Assembly (NCBI RefSeq): GCF_021130785.1
Contig: NC_060211.1
Location: 123,639,001 to 123,703,000 of the forward strand
Source: Homalodisca vitripennis
Taxonomy: Eukaryota; Arthropoda; Insecta; Hemiptera; Cicadellidae
Length of the DNA stretch: 64,000 nucleotides
Reading direction: 5' to 3'
Made by a program: the position numbers and the translations under genes
Shown: in pieces, positions 39,516 to 57,734 of the stretch
Layout: each line of letters opens with the position of its first letter
How positions within the stretch are numbered: position 1 is the stretch's first letter
The notes under the pieces: model-generated
What the model was told of the DNA's origin: nothing
Seen by the model: only the letters and a program-made list of their open reading frames with translations
Databases searched by the model: none

Positions 39516-40863
39516 GATAGCCTGAAGTCCAGTTACGTGGTTCCTATCCACAAATCATCTACGCTGACTAATGTTCGTAACTATCGGCCCATTGTTATTC
39601 AGCCTGCCCTGGGCAAGATTTTTGAGTCTCTCGTACTTGATCGCATTAGTTTTGCCTTCAGGAGTACTCTTATTCATGAGCAGCACGGCTTCACACCTGG
39701 TAGGTCTACAGTCACCAATCTTGTTCTGTATCAAGACTACATTTTATCTTCTTTTCAAAACCACAGTCAAGTCGACAGTGTTTATATCGACTTCTCGAAG
39801 GCTTTTGACACGGTCAGTCATGCACATATCTTGGCTAAGATGGAGGCTTATGGTGTTTTGAGCAGCCTTCTTCAGTGGTTCCGTTCATATCTTTCAAATC
39901 GGTCCATGACTGTAAAATGTTCTGGTGCCACCTCCCGACCTTTTCTTGCTACCTCTGGCGTACCACAGGGTTCCCACTTGGGTCCCTTTTTATTCACTTT
40001 ATTTATCAATGACATCATTGACTGTATCGATGTTGAATGTTTATTGTTTGCTGATGACATAAAAATATTCACATCCGTTTCAACCCTGCAGGATTGCTTA
40101 AAAATTCAACGTTGCCTTCTTGGATTGGATGATTGGTGTGTGCAAAACAATCTTAAGTTGAACATTGCTAAATGCGCAGTCATCACCTTTCACCGTTCCT
40201 CCGCTCCTATACTGTTTGATTACATACTCAATAACTCTGCTCTCATTCGTAAAACTTCTATTAGAGATCTTGGAATCGTAATCTCCCACAGTCTTGGCCC
40301 TGAATCCCACATTGATGCCATCACCACTAAAGCCTCTCGTAATCTTGGATTTCTGATCAGAACTTCAAGAAGCGGACTGAGTGTTGCAGCTATGAAGTTT
40401 ATCTTTACTGCTCTGGTGAGGTCAGTGCTTGAATATGGCAGCGTTGTCTGGTCGCCCTATCAGGTTGGTCATATCCAGCAGCTCCAAAGTGTCCAGGATC
40501 GCTTCTTGCGGGTGGTTGGAGTCAAATGTGGATTTGAATGCAGAACTGTGCCATTGGAGGATTTGGGGATTTCCTTGGGTTTGAACTCGCTTGTGAAGCG
40601 TAGACAACTTTTAGATGTGGTTTTTCTCCATAAACTAATTAACGGAGACGTGAATTGTCCAGAACTGCCCAGGCGGATCGACTTCCGAGTGCCTCATCAG
40701 ACCAGGTCCCTTCACACTTTCTGCCGTCGTGTCTACTCAACCAATTATGTACATCACAGCACTATCCCGAGACTTCACAGACTTGGAAACCTCGTCTCCT
40801 CCCAGCATGACTTTTTCAGTGATAGTGTTATGCACCTGAAAAAACATTTTCTTTTGTTGTAGA
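39516..40863 (+). CDS. LINE reverse transcriptase (RNase H-less), 5'-truncated
   Basis: An intact frame starts within the N-terminal RT (VVPIHKSS... NYRPI). It shows the full palm order: YIDFSKAFDTVSH, GVPQGSHLGPFLF, CLLFADDIKIF. Thumb and C-terminal sequence follow, with no RNase H. This matches CR1/Jockey-like LINEs. Endonuclease and ORF1 are missing, so the insertion is 5'-truncated near 39,516, and GTG at 39,537 is not a genuine start. There is no internal stop over about 440 codons, so the insertion is fairly recent. FADD rather than YADD and GSHLG rather than GSVLG show it is a different family from the 8.4-kb copy. Confidence 0.88.
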
Positions 40864-41243
40864 CATTGACACCTGGCTCATAGTAATATGTGTATATATT
40901 TATTTCTTTCTATTTTTTCCTCTACTCTTTTCTACATGCATACATTTGATTCTTTTTTCCCCTTTTATTGTAATAAATTATTCCTATGTAGTATATGTGT
41001 AAGTGCAGATGGATGTATAATTGATTGTATAATTACTGTTACTATTTATTATTGTTGCTATGCTATTATTGTTATTTTCTATATATAGTATTTTATATGT
41101 TATTGTTATGTTGTAGCATTTTATTTTGGCATTGTTAATAATTTATAATGTGGATCATTTTCATTAGCTTATTGTTGGATACAAGAATATCTTATTGTTT
41201 TTTCCATGTACTAATGATGTTACCGTAAATAAATAAATAATAT
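39516..41243 (+). mobile_element. 5'-truncated LINE insertion
   Basis: RT frame followed by a T-rich 3' UTR of about 380 bp, ending in GTAAATAAATAAATAA at 41,225-41,240, a simple-repeat tail. Target duplication not resolved. Confidence 0.65.
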
Positions 41244-49369
<8,126 letters not shown>

Positions 49370-49879
49370 TTATAAACGGAAATGATGGAATTTGCTAACA
49401 ATCACTCGAGAAGTCGGGGAGAATGTGAGTAAAACCACATTTTTTTGACGAGGTTCATTATTTATCTTTTCCAAGTGTACTATAAAATCATCGAGGATTT
49501 CTGGCTTAAAATCGTAGACAAATTCAACATCCAGATAATGAAAAAATCCAGGTAAAATCTTCTCATAATAAACGTGTGTATCGATACCTACAAACCTAAT
49601 GTATTCTTTGAAAAGGAAAATAATTTTTTCAATGGTTATGAGAGATAAGTAAAAATTTTTATTTATTTTCCTAAACTCTGTAACAAATTTTGTTTGTTTT
49701 TCACCTCCGTATTGTAATTTTATAAGCAGATTATTCAAATGTGTTAGTTTATTTCGTAATTTCTTAGGTTTAGGTCTTTCGAACAAAATTAAATTACAAT
49801 CCCTACAAACTAAATATTTTTTATCAATAATTTCTCCTCTATTATAACACTTGTAACAGTTGGCATTATACTCTTCCAT
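49370..49879 (-). CDS. Viral zinc-ribbon protein, possibly VLTF3-like late transcription factor
   Basis: 169 residues, intact. An N-terminal zinc ribbon is formed by C8-x2-C11 and C25-x2-C28. A basic segment (KPKKLRNKL) and a helical region follow, with HLNNLLIKLQYG and later YYEKI residues. This layout, a short ribbon followed by an 'HxxxxLxxLQ' helix, is reminiscent of the poxvirus/NCLDV VLTF3 late transcription factors, but the resemblance is weak and inferred. The start ATG lies in GTTTAAATGG, the motif shared by the other viral genes. A plus-strand start with the same motif lies 27 bp away (49,906), so the pair probably shared a divergent promoter. It is the leftmost viral gene recognised. 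Confidence 0.6.
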   Translation of the reverse strand: MEEYNANCYKCYNRGEIIDKKYLVCRDCNLILFERPKPKKLRNKLTHLNNLLIKLQYGGEKQTKFVTEFRKINKNFYLSLITIEKIIFLFKEYIRFVGIDTHVYYEKILPGFFHYLDVEFVYDFKPEILDDFIVHLEKINNEPRQKNVVLLTFSPTSRVIVSKFHHFRL

Positions 49880-49905
49880 TTAAACAAAAAAAGATTTTTT
49901 TATAA

Positions 49906-50150
49906 ATGGAGATTATGGAACTAAGTCTACCGAGATATAAATTTTTCAGCACAAATGTTTATGTTTACATTTCTACAACAGACATAAATAGAAATAATTT
50001 CATTCTATGATACAACTATTTAGGATATTTTGTCTATGATTACAAAGATAATTCCGGAAGAAATCGAGATTGAAAATCAGCGAAAGAGTATATTTTTAAA
50101 GACATACAAAATGAGTGTTGTTAGTGTGCGTGTTTTTGCGATATCTACTT
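49906..50150 (+). pseudogene. Truncated viral gene, divergent partner of the zinc-ribbon gene
   Basis: The ATG is inside TATAAATGG after a T7 tract, like the neighbouring viral genes. The frame runs 34 codons (MEIMELSLPRYKFF...) to a TGA near 50,008. Another open stretch (KIIPEEIEIENQRKS) follows in a second frame to about 50,150, where host-type repeat sequence begins. I read this as the 5' part of a viral gene broken by a frameshift and then cut by an insertion. The product is not recognised. Confidence 0.4.
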
Positions 50151-51375
50151 AACTTCTAAGAAATTGGGAATGGGAGAAGAAGAAAGGTATCATATATTTT
50201 ATTTCAATCAACTGTAGATTTGTGACGTCTGCTTTTCAGCTGAGAGCGTTTGTACCACTAACGCTTGACCTCGAATCTCATTTTATTGAAACATGTGAGA
50301 GGCGTTTGTGTCACTAACGCTTGACCTTGGTTTGCTCACGCCATGAACAATGACCTTGCTTTGCTCACACCACAATGACCTTGGTTTGCTCACACCGTGT
50401 GCGACAATGAAATCACTGTAAAAACACTTAATTCTGTATTACAAATGAACACTATTTTCACACAATGTTTTTATCACAGTTTAGAATGTCTAAACAAATT
50501 CACAATCTTCTTGTAATGTCTTTCTTCGAATCATAAATATAATAGAAACTTATTAAATATGAAGGACAACGCCCAGTGGAACACTTCACTTCACTTTTAA
50601 CAAGAAACACAGAACATCACACAATCTTCTTACTTCATATAAAGTCTATATCTTCTTTCTTCAACTCACAAATACATTAGAATCTTCTAAATGATGATAT
50701 ATCTTGTTAAATTTCGTTAAAATAGAGGAGGATCACACATGGCTAGCTATACGTGGCCAACGCCCAGCAAGAGATGTAGACGAGATGTAGTGTTACCAAC
50801 ATGTTGAAATGAAATGTCTCAATTCCCTAGAACTGTTATAGTTTCCAATGTATATTAAATAAGTGAATATCAATATTTATTTCAAACCTTGTTGTTCAAA
50901 AACCACTCAACCGATTTTAATGAAATTTGGTACACATATAGTAAATACTTAACTCTTTCGACTTAACTTATCCATAAGGGTGAAATCATCCCCTATTTCT
51001 TAATGTTCATAAAAAATATAAAAAATTATCAGAAAAATCTGAAACTTCAAAAACAAGCGAGTTCAACTTAAAATTTCATGAAAATAACAAAATTTTCAAA
51101 ATCTACCCCAATCAACCCTTATCTTTAAACTCTTATATATCGAGAGCTATTGGAGATTTTTTGATGAAATTTGGTATATAGGTTCAGTAAATATTGAAAT
51201 ATTTTTTAAAATCATCACTTCCGGTCCATGACCTTGAAATAGTTTTTTCCTAATATCATCCCTATTTTTCAAAATTGTGTTATGTAATTTAAAATGAATA
51301 CTTTTATCAATGTCTTTAACAATTCTGTAAAGTTTTAAAAATATCCGATGAATAATCGTGAAAATAACGCGATTT
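50150..51375. repeat. Uncharacterised repeat inserted in the viral locus
   Basis: Short tandem units around 50,245-50,405 (ACCTTGGTTTGCTCACACC and variants) are followed by two related blocks at 50,500-50,790 (shared ACAATCTTCTT and CAACGCCCAG). Two stretches near 50,905 and 51,140 share GATGAAATTTGGTA, a phrase also seen near 19,500. It is non-coding and probably a transposon derivative. Its exact ends are unknown. Confidence 0.45.
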
Positions 51376-51908
51376 TTACCGAATTTCTCTAATATCGTTC
51401 TTAATCACATCATAGGCTAAAAATTTCTCAGAGACAACAACAACATAACAAATCGCGTTTGTAACAGCATTTTGAAAATCCATATTGATAATTATATCGT
51501 TCTTTGAACCAGAAATATTTGTCAAACTCTTTGTTGTATCAATGACATAAATAGGTCTATTCGCTAAAAATTCTTTAGGATTGTAATACATTTCCTTATT
51601 ATTACAGTAAACTTTCTTAAAATCTTGATACATCTGATACATGATTCTGAAAAGACCTCCTGAAATGTTTAAATTTTGTAATACATCTGGATAATAAGAA
51701 CCGTTCAATTTTACTCTGATATTTTTTACATTCAAACTATCAAACTTTGAAGGATTTTTTTCTTGATTATTCTGTCTATCTGTTTGAAAACCAATGATAA
51801 CGAACTTGGGATTGAAAATATTTCTATAAATATTTGTAATATCGAACGAATAAGTTGTTCCGGAAATACCTTTTTGTTCAATACATTGCCAATCTAGAAA
51901 ATTAAACA
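51376..51908 (-). pseudogene. Major capsid protein, C-terminal half (double jelly roll)
   Basis: About 177 residues starting near FNFLDWQC. Recognisable features of the polinton/adintovirus major capsid protein are a KFVIIGFQTDR strand, SLNVKNIRVKLNGSYYP, an FRIMYQMYQDF helix, PIYVIDTTKS and the final VVVSEKFLAYD strand. The natural stop follows NDIREIR. The protein would form the pseudo-hexameric capsomers of an icosahedral virion. The 5' half of the gene lies 4.5 kb away at 56,425-57,082, with a CR1-like LINE between. The ATG at 51,915 is created at the junction and is not a true start. Confidence 0.82.
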
Positions 51909-51911
51909 TAA

Positions 51912-53502
51912 ACATAAACTAAATGAAGAGGTCATTGATCAAGCCGTCCATCTGTATGGAATATTAAATACAATATCGGATAAATACACAACTGATGCCA
52001 TCGTAGATCTAATCCCCCACCTAATGACTTTATTAAATCAGCTTGATAAAACAATAAAAGCAAAAAATGACCTTACAGAGAATCTTACAGAAATGAGTGA
52101 TGAAATCTGTCAACTCAAAAGATGTTTAGAAAATGAAAAGATGAAACGAAAACAAGATTTAGAAGAGTCTCTAGTAATGGAAGGGATGGTTGACACTGAG
52201 CTTGCTAAATTGAAAGAAGAAGTTGACAATCTAGAGAAGCAAAAACACGTTTTGAAGCAAGAAAACGACTCACTAAATAAAAAAATTGTTACATTACAAT
52301 CCGAACACAATAAATTGGAAATAAATTTTAAACTACTAAATGGAAAAAATGCCAAGAATAATGAAACTTCTGAAAATAAATCGATCTTTCTAACGCCAAG
52401 AAGAACATTCAGACAACAAAATGGATCCCCAAAACGATTTACACTTGAAACATCAAATCAGTTTTCTTCTTTGGACAGAGATAATTCCCCAGCGCAAAAG
52501 GATCGTCAGGACTGTAAGGTTACTACCAAAGCGCAAGTCCATCGATCTGAAAATGCCCCACCACCATCTGTAACACGTGAGACATGTGATCCAAAACACT
52601 GTAAAAAAATCGTAGTGTTGACGGACAGCCAGGGGAAGGATATACATCCCTACATTCAAGACCTTGTTGGAGATTACGATGTTTTTGTGTACTTTAAGCC
52701 GGGAGCTAAGTTAAAGGAAATCATCTCTGAGGGTAAACCTTTTGTCAAAGACTTATGCAAAGATGACTTTGTGATATTGTTAGCCGGCACAAACAACATT
52801 AGTGACCATGACCCTAGTCAGCTTTCAATCGTTCATGGACTTAAAGATCTGTTGACACTGCAAACAGATACGAATATAATAATTAACAGTGTTCCTTATC
52901 GTTATGATTTAAACCATCTTAACGATGCAATCTTCTATGCTAACCTGGCAATAGCAAGAGTCATCCGAGAATACAAGGGTAAACTCAGATTGACGTATGG
53001 CGAGTTGAACTGCATCCTCTACAGAAAACACTACACACGCCACGGACTCCATCTAAACAAGCATGGAAAGAAGGTTCTGAGCTGTGCGATTGCTAAAACT
53101 GTCCAGTCACGAATCCAGTCGTCTGTGCACTCATCTTCAGGACTTTGTCTGGCCTTGCCTGCAGAGGTTTCAAAGTCTACCAGCACGACCACCTGCCGCG
53201 GAGAGACTGTGGATCTCGACCGCATAGAGCCCTGCCCCAGCCCCGACCCAGTGGGACCGCCCCCTACCACCCTGCCGCTGCCGATGGTCTCCGACTCTTC
53301 TGCTACGGTGTCAATAGATTCGCTTGCGGACTTTCCTCCTCTTGGGCTAAGCCCTGTACATGTGAATAGCTCTCTTACTCTAACAAAAAAATACTCATCG
53401 TGTAACCAGCTTAATAATGAAAAAAAACTTTTCTTTTTTAGACAATCTGTACTTAACAATCTAAACTTGACTTCATCTTCACAAAAAATGCGTTTCTTAT
53501 AA
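51912..53502 (+). CDS. CR1-like ORF1 protein with coiled coil and SGNH/GDSL esterase domain
   Basis: Counting from the ATG at 52,024 gives 492 residues. The frame is also open upstream to the 5' junction, so the N-terminus is lost. Residues 15-105 form a heptad-rich coiled coil (EICQLKRCLENEK, ELAKLKEEVDNLEKQ) for multimerisation. Residues 195-362 match an SGNH hydrolase: TDSQG with the nucleophile Ser202 (block I), GTNN 255-258 (block III) and HGLH 340-343 (block V). Esterase-containing ORF1 proteins are known from the CR1 group. The C-terminal 120 residues are proline/serine-rich. ORF1 binds element RNA in related LINEs; the role of the esterase is unsettled. Confidence 0.85.
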
Positions 53503-53507
53503 AAAGC

Positions 53508-56347
53508 AGAATGAAAATTTTAGCTTAATCCATTTCAATGCTCGGAGTATTTGTAATAAAATTGATCAAATAAATGTTTTTTTGGACGACACAAATCCCG
53601 ATATAGTTTGCATCTCTGAAACATGGTTACATGATGATAACTTAAATAATGCTTTTTTCATAGTTATAAATTAGTTTCTTTTGAAAATAGAAGGAACCAT
53701 GTAGGTGGAGGCGTTGCAATTTTTTAAAAAAATTTTCTGTGCACAGAAATCATGGAAAATGTAAAAAGCTTGAGTGTGGAATCACATATAGAGTTGACAG
53801 GTGTATCAATCTCTTTTCTTAGAATTAATGTAGTTGTTATCTACAGACCTCCAACTGGAAATATTTCAATTTTTATAAATAGACTAAATGAATTATTTCT
53901 TTATCTTGAGTCTTCTAGTTGTAGCACAATTTTATGTAGAGATTTTAATATACCCTTTCACAATCTGACTAATCAAGAGTGTGTAACTGTTAATGACCTG
54001 TTTCATTTATATAGATTTGAAGCTCTTATAAAAGATTTCACAAGAATAACATCCACTGGTAGCAGTATTATCGACAATATTATGACTAATATGGACTCTA
54101 ATCAAATCTTGCTGATAAAAATCTTGACATATCTTTTTCAGACCATAGAGCTCAAGTAGTATATTTTAATATTTCACCAGGTGTGCCATTTAAAAAACAC
54201 ATTCAAATAAAAAAACGTTATTTTACAGACAATGCTTTTGCTACATTTACAAATTTAATGCAGGCGGAGAGATGGGACCAAGTTTATAATGCTACTGACA
54301 CAAATGAAAAATTTGCTACATTCTCAAGAATTTTTAAGTATTATTTTGATATAGCTTTCCCGCTTAAAACAAAAAAAATCAATGTTAGAAAGAAACAGCC
54401 ACAGAGATGGATAACTCCGGATTTAAAACGTGACCATGAGAACATTCGTTTTTTACTCCTGAAATCGAACAAACAATTAATGAGAGGAAACGTGAGTACA
54501 AAATTGAGGTTGACAAAGCAAAGCGATCTTTTCATGATAATCGAATCATAGATTCAAAAAATCGTTCAAAATCAATTTGGAAAACAGTCAATGATACCTT
54601 GAAATTGAGGCCACAAAAAGATAAGAAAAATATTGAACTAAGTGTCAATGACAAACGGATAAGGAATTGCAATGATGTTGCAGAGTATTTTAACAGTTTT
54701 TTTTCAGGACTGGGGCGGCAGTCCCTATCACAGCCTAGTGGGGCTTACAACCCTGTGGATGGTATCACCGCACGCTTGAATAGTATGTATCTTTCTGAGG
54801 TGTCAGTTTCAGAGGTTGAGACGGCGGTGAGACGGCTGAGGAGTACAAATGCCGCTGGAGTGGATGAGATTCCTTGCACAGTGTTAAAGAAAATTTTTCC
54901 TTCTATAAGTGTTGTATTCTCTCACATTTGTAATTCCAGTTTATCTTCAGGTATATTTCCAAACCTCTTAAAAATCAGTAAAATCATTCCAGTCTACAAA
55001 TCTCACAGTAAACAACTACCAGAAAACTATAGACCGATTTCAATTCTATCGTCCTTCTCAAAAATTCTTGAATCAATAGTCTGTCAAAAACTTGTGGCTT
55101 TCCTAGAAATCAACAACATTCTCTCTACTCAGCAGCATGGCTTCCGCCAAGGGAAATCCACTACATCAGCCATCTTCAATTTTATAAACGAACTATCGCT
55201 TTCTTTGGACAATAGACTTCATTCCCTTGGTGTTTTCTGTGATTTAAGCAAAGCGTTTGATTCCGTTGATCATAATATTCTCCTTGGAAAACTAGAAAAA
55301 TATGGAGTTAGAGGTCACTCTTTTCAATTCATAAAGTCGTATTTGTCTGATAGGAATCAAACCGTCCAAATCCATGATGGCCAAAATAAAGTTTTCTCAT
55401 CATATAGAGCTGTTACTTGTGGTGTTCCTCAAGGCTCTATTCTTGGTCCTGTATTATTTCTCATTTATGTAAACGATCTTCCAAAAATTTCAACAGACCT
55501 CAAAGTTACGATGTTTGCTGATGATTGTTCTTTTCTTGTTTCCAATAAATCCCCACGTTTGGCTATATCGAATTCAAACATCCAGTTGCAAAGTTTAAAT
55601 CAGTGGTTCAATTTAAATAAACTTAAATTAAACATCAGCAAAACTAATATCATCCAGTTTCATCTAGGGAACACAAACCAGTTTAATATCCAGGGTCTTA
55701 TCAAACTAGGAAGCGAGGAAGCCAAGCAAGAAATCTCAGTTAAATTTCTGGGTTTATATATCGATAATAGGCTCACATGGGGCGGCCACGTGGAGCATGT
55801 CTGCAAAAGGCTTCGAACCATGGGATTTGCTCTCAGCCGTCTCGCCAAGGTCTGTAGCCAAGAGGTTCTACGAACAGTATATTTTTCCCACGTTCAATCG
55901 ATTTTGAGGTACGGGTTAATGTTCTGGGGTCCATCCAGTGTAGTAAATTTTAATAGAGTATTTGTCCTCCAGAAATGGTGTTTGCGAATCATCTCAGGAC
56001 GTAGGAGATTCGAAACTTGTAAACCTCTTTTCGGTGAATTAAAAATACTTACTCTGGCGGGTCTGGTGGGGTACGAGCTATGCTCTTTTGTTAAGGGTAA
56101 TCCAAAGCTTTTTGTAAGCAATGGACACTACCATCAGTATCCGACCAGATCAAGAGGGCTGATATCTGTGGCTGCACATAGTACTAGCGCATTTGAGAGG
56201 GGTCCATACCACTTGGGTGCAAAAGCTTTCAATGCATTGCCATTGAATATTAAAAATGAGCAAAATCTACGTTTATTTAAAAAAAAAAAACTAAAGACAC
56301 ACTTTCTTGATAAATGTTTTTACTGTGTAAGAGATTTGTTAAGTTAG
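53508..56347 (+). pseudogene. CR1-like ORF2 (endonuclease and reverse transcriptase), frameshifted
   Basis: The endonuclease domain is split over three frames: a start region with SLIHFNARSICNKI and DIVCISETWL (53,510-53,640), a middle piece at 53,752-54,159 with VVVIYRPPTG and a SIIDNI end, and 54,183-54,551. The RT is intact from about 54,500 (54,599-56,347). It shows NYRPISILSSFSKILE, FCDLSKAFDSVDH, GVPQGSILGPVLF and MFADDCSF, then a thumb and a C-terminus with FNALPLNI. There is no RNase H. At least three frameshifts lie in the endonuclease part (near 53,670, 54,160 and 54,480), so the copy cannot transpose by itself. Confidence 0.85.
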
Positions 56348-56424
56348 ATATAGTTTTAGTATTTTGACGTGTAATGTAAAAATGTATTTTGCATTTACGA
56401 ATAAAGATCTTGAATCTTGAATAA

Positions 56425-57082
56425 TGTTTTGACTTTTTGTAATTTCATCAATCAACCTAATTTTACTCGTGGTTTTATAATCAATCATTGGAACTCTAAT
56501 AAAAAAATCTGTAATTGTTATTTTTCCATCAACAGGCATAACATTTCCAGTTGGAGTCTTCAGAATCACATCATCGTCTTCTGCTCTTATAAAACTTAGA
56601 TAAAATCCTCCTTTATAGATCGGAATAGTAACATTTTCAAAAAATCCTAATCCAAAATGAGATAAATTTCCAGCTGCTTCAAAAACACCAAATTTAAAAT
56701 CTGATTCAAAGCCATTAGAAGTTTGAGAAATAACATCACTTTTTGAATACGAAATAGTTGCTTTAATTGTGCTTAATTGGCCACAGTTTTCGACTTCTTC
56801 TATCAATTTATTGTGTTTTCTTACTTCAATCTTAGAAAATAAAAACGGTATAAAATTATCGATTAATCTAACATTATCAGTTCCAAGATATGCTTGACCA
56901 TCTTGTTTTGTTAAAGTTCCAGAAATATAAAACTGGAAGTTAGACGAGCAAAAGTTATCTCCAAAATCAATATTAAACTCAGTTCTTTTATTCGGTTCAT
57001 TCAAATGTTGTTTACTAATTGGATAGAAATTTTTAAACTCCGCCCTTTCAATATCGCCTGAATACTTTTTGTAGTCCACCAT
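56425..57082 (-). pseudogene. Major capsid protein, N-terminal half (double jelly roll)
   Basis: About 219 viral residues from MVDYKKYSGD to ITKSQNI. Beyond these the frame reads antisense LINE sequence and stops at 56,339. Features of the first jelly roll are visible: FYISGTLTK, an LIDNFIPFLFSKIEVR strand pair, GFESDFKFGVFEAAG and PIYKGGFYLSF. The final visc-like strand is ITDFFIRVPMIDYK. The start lies in TTATTAAATGG with a T-rich tract upstream. Together with the 51,376-51,908 half this would be about 400 residues, a plausible length for this family. Only the LINE insertion interrupts it; each half is otherwise open. Confidence 0.82.
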
Positions 57083-57151
57083 TTAATAAGAGAAAATTTA
57101 GACATTTTAAACATCATGTATAAGTCGATAAGAAAAGATTTTAGTCATTTT

Positions 57152-57550
57152 TTAATGATCTACTTCGTCATATTCAGGATTATCTTCCTTAAATTTTGCG
57201 ATCTCAGCCACATATTTCAATAAAATTTGCACAGGATAGTAACCGCTATCTATAATATTATTCCAATCAACTGTATCTTTATTTTCATCCAAAAACTTTA
57301 TACTCAAGTGTTGATAGAGACAAAGAACAGACATATGATCTTTTAATTGATAATGTATATTTTCTTGAATGAACTCTGATGATAAAGTTTGATATTTAGC
57401 AATGTTATACCAATTCAATTTGTTTACGTATAATCTCATCATATCTTCGGATAATTCATATTTTTGAGAAATATCATCCCAATGTTCTTTTTTCAAATCT
57501 CTTTCGAGTTGCATTATAAAAAGATCGAAAGCACTGTAATGTCCCGCCAT
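57152..57550 (-). CDS. W-x-x-I repeat protein of viral type
   Basis: 132 residues, intact. It contains imperfect repeats of the pattern W-(D/N)-x-I ... Q-x-LS-x-x-F(I/L): HWDDISQ, NWYNIAKYQTLSSEFI, LYQHLSIKFL and DWNNII. Such repeats are common in proteins of large and mid-size eukaryotic DNA viruses; their function is unknown. The start lies 4 bp after AATAAATAGAG, a variant of the locus-wide start motif. It is 69 bp upstream of the capsid gene start and on the same strand. Confidence 0.7.
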   Translation of the reverse strand: MAGHYSAFDLFIMQLERDLKKEHWDDISQKYELSEDMMRLYVNKLNWYNIAKYQTLSSEFIQENIHYQLKDHMSVLCLYQHLSIKFLDENKDTVDWNNIIDSGYYPVQILLKYVAEIAKFKEDNPEYDEVDH

Positions 57551-57572
57551 CTCTATTTATTAAGAAAAAATT

Positions 57573-57716
57573 TCAAGTTTTTATAAATTGGCTCTTTTTA
57601 GTGTTACATTCAGCACATTTTCCAGAAATTCTCTTAACTCCATTGATGTTTGCATAGTATTTTATATCATTTGTTGCAGTTTTTTCTTTACATCTCACAC
57701 AGTATATAAGCGCCAT
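57573..57716 (-). CDS. 47-residue zinc-ribbon protein (DUF5679-like)
   Basis: The protein starts MALIYCVRCKEKT and ends SGKCAECNTKKSQFIKT. Four cysteines (CVRC and CAEC) 25 residues apart form a zinc ribbon. The YCVxC / GKCxxC pattern matches a family of tiny proteins frequent in mid-size and giant DNA viruses (DUF5679, from memory). The ATG lies in TATATAAATGG with TTCC/T tracts upstream, the locus consensus. Despite its size it is convincing because the whole frame matches the family. Confidence 0.8.
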   Translation of the reverse strand: MALIYCVRCKEKTATNDIKYYANINGVKRISGKCAECNTKKSQFIKT

Positions 57717-57734
57717 TTATATAAGGAAATTTTA

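Larger units (their letters stand above)
51912..56421 (+). mobile_element. CR1-like LINE inserted in the viral capsid gene
   Basis: The element carries ORF1 (coiled coil plus SGNH hydrolase), an endonuclease remnant, an RT and a short 3' UTR. It ends in AATAAAGATCTTGAATCTTGAA, with a repeated TCTTGAA heptamer as expected for CR1-type tails. The left edge is 5'-truncated: ORF1 is open straight through the junction. It lies opposite to the capsid gene it interrupts. No convincing target duplication is visible, which is not unusual for CR1. Because it interrupts a viral gene, it arrived after the virus was fixed in this genome. Confidence 0.85.

Noticed and set aside
53031..53459. 142-codon minus-strand frame inside LINE ORF1
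   Set aside because: Shadow of the GC-richer proline/serine part of ORF1.
51912..56430. Target-site duplication of the CR1-like LINE
   Set aside because: AAACAT repeats near 51,909-51,920 and AATAATG at 56,420 do not give a convincing matching pair.
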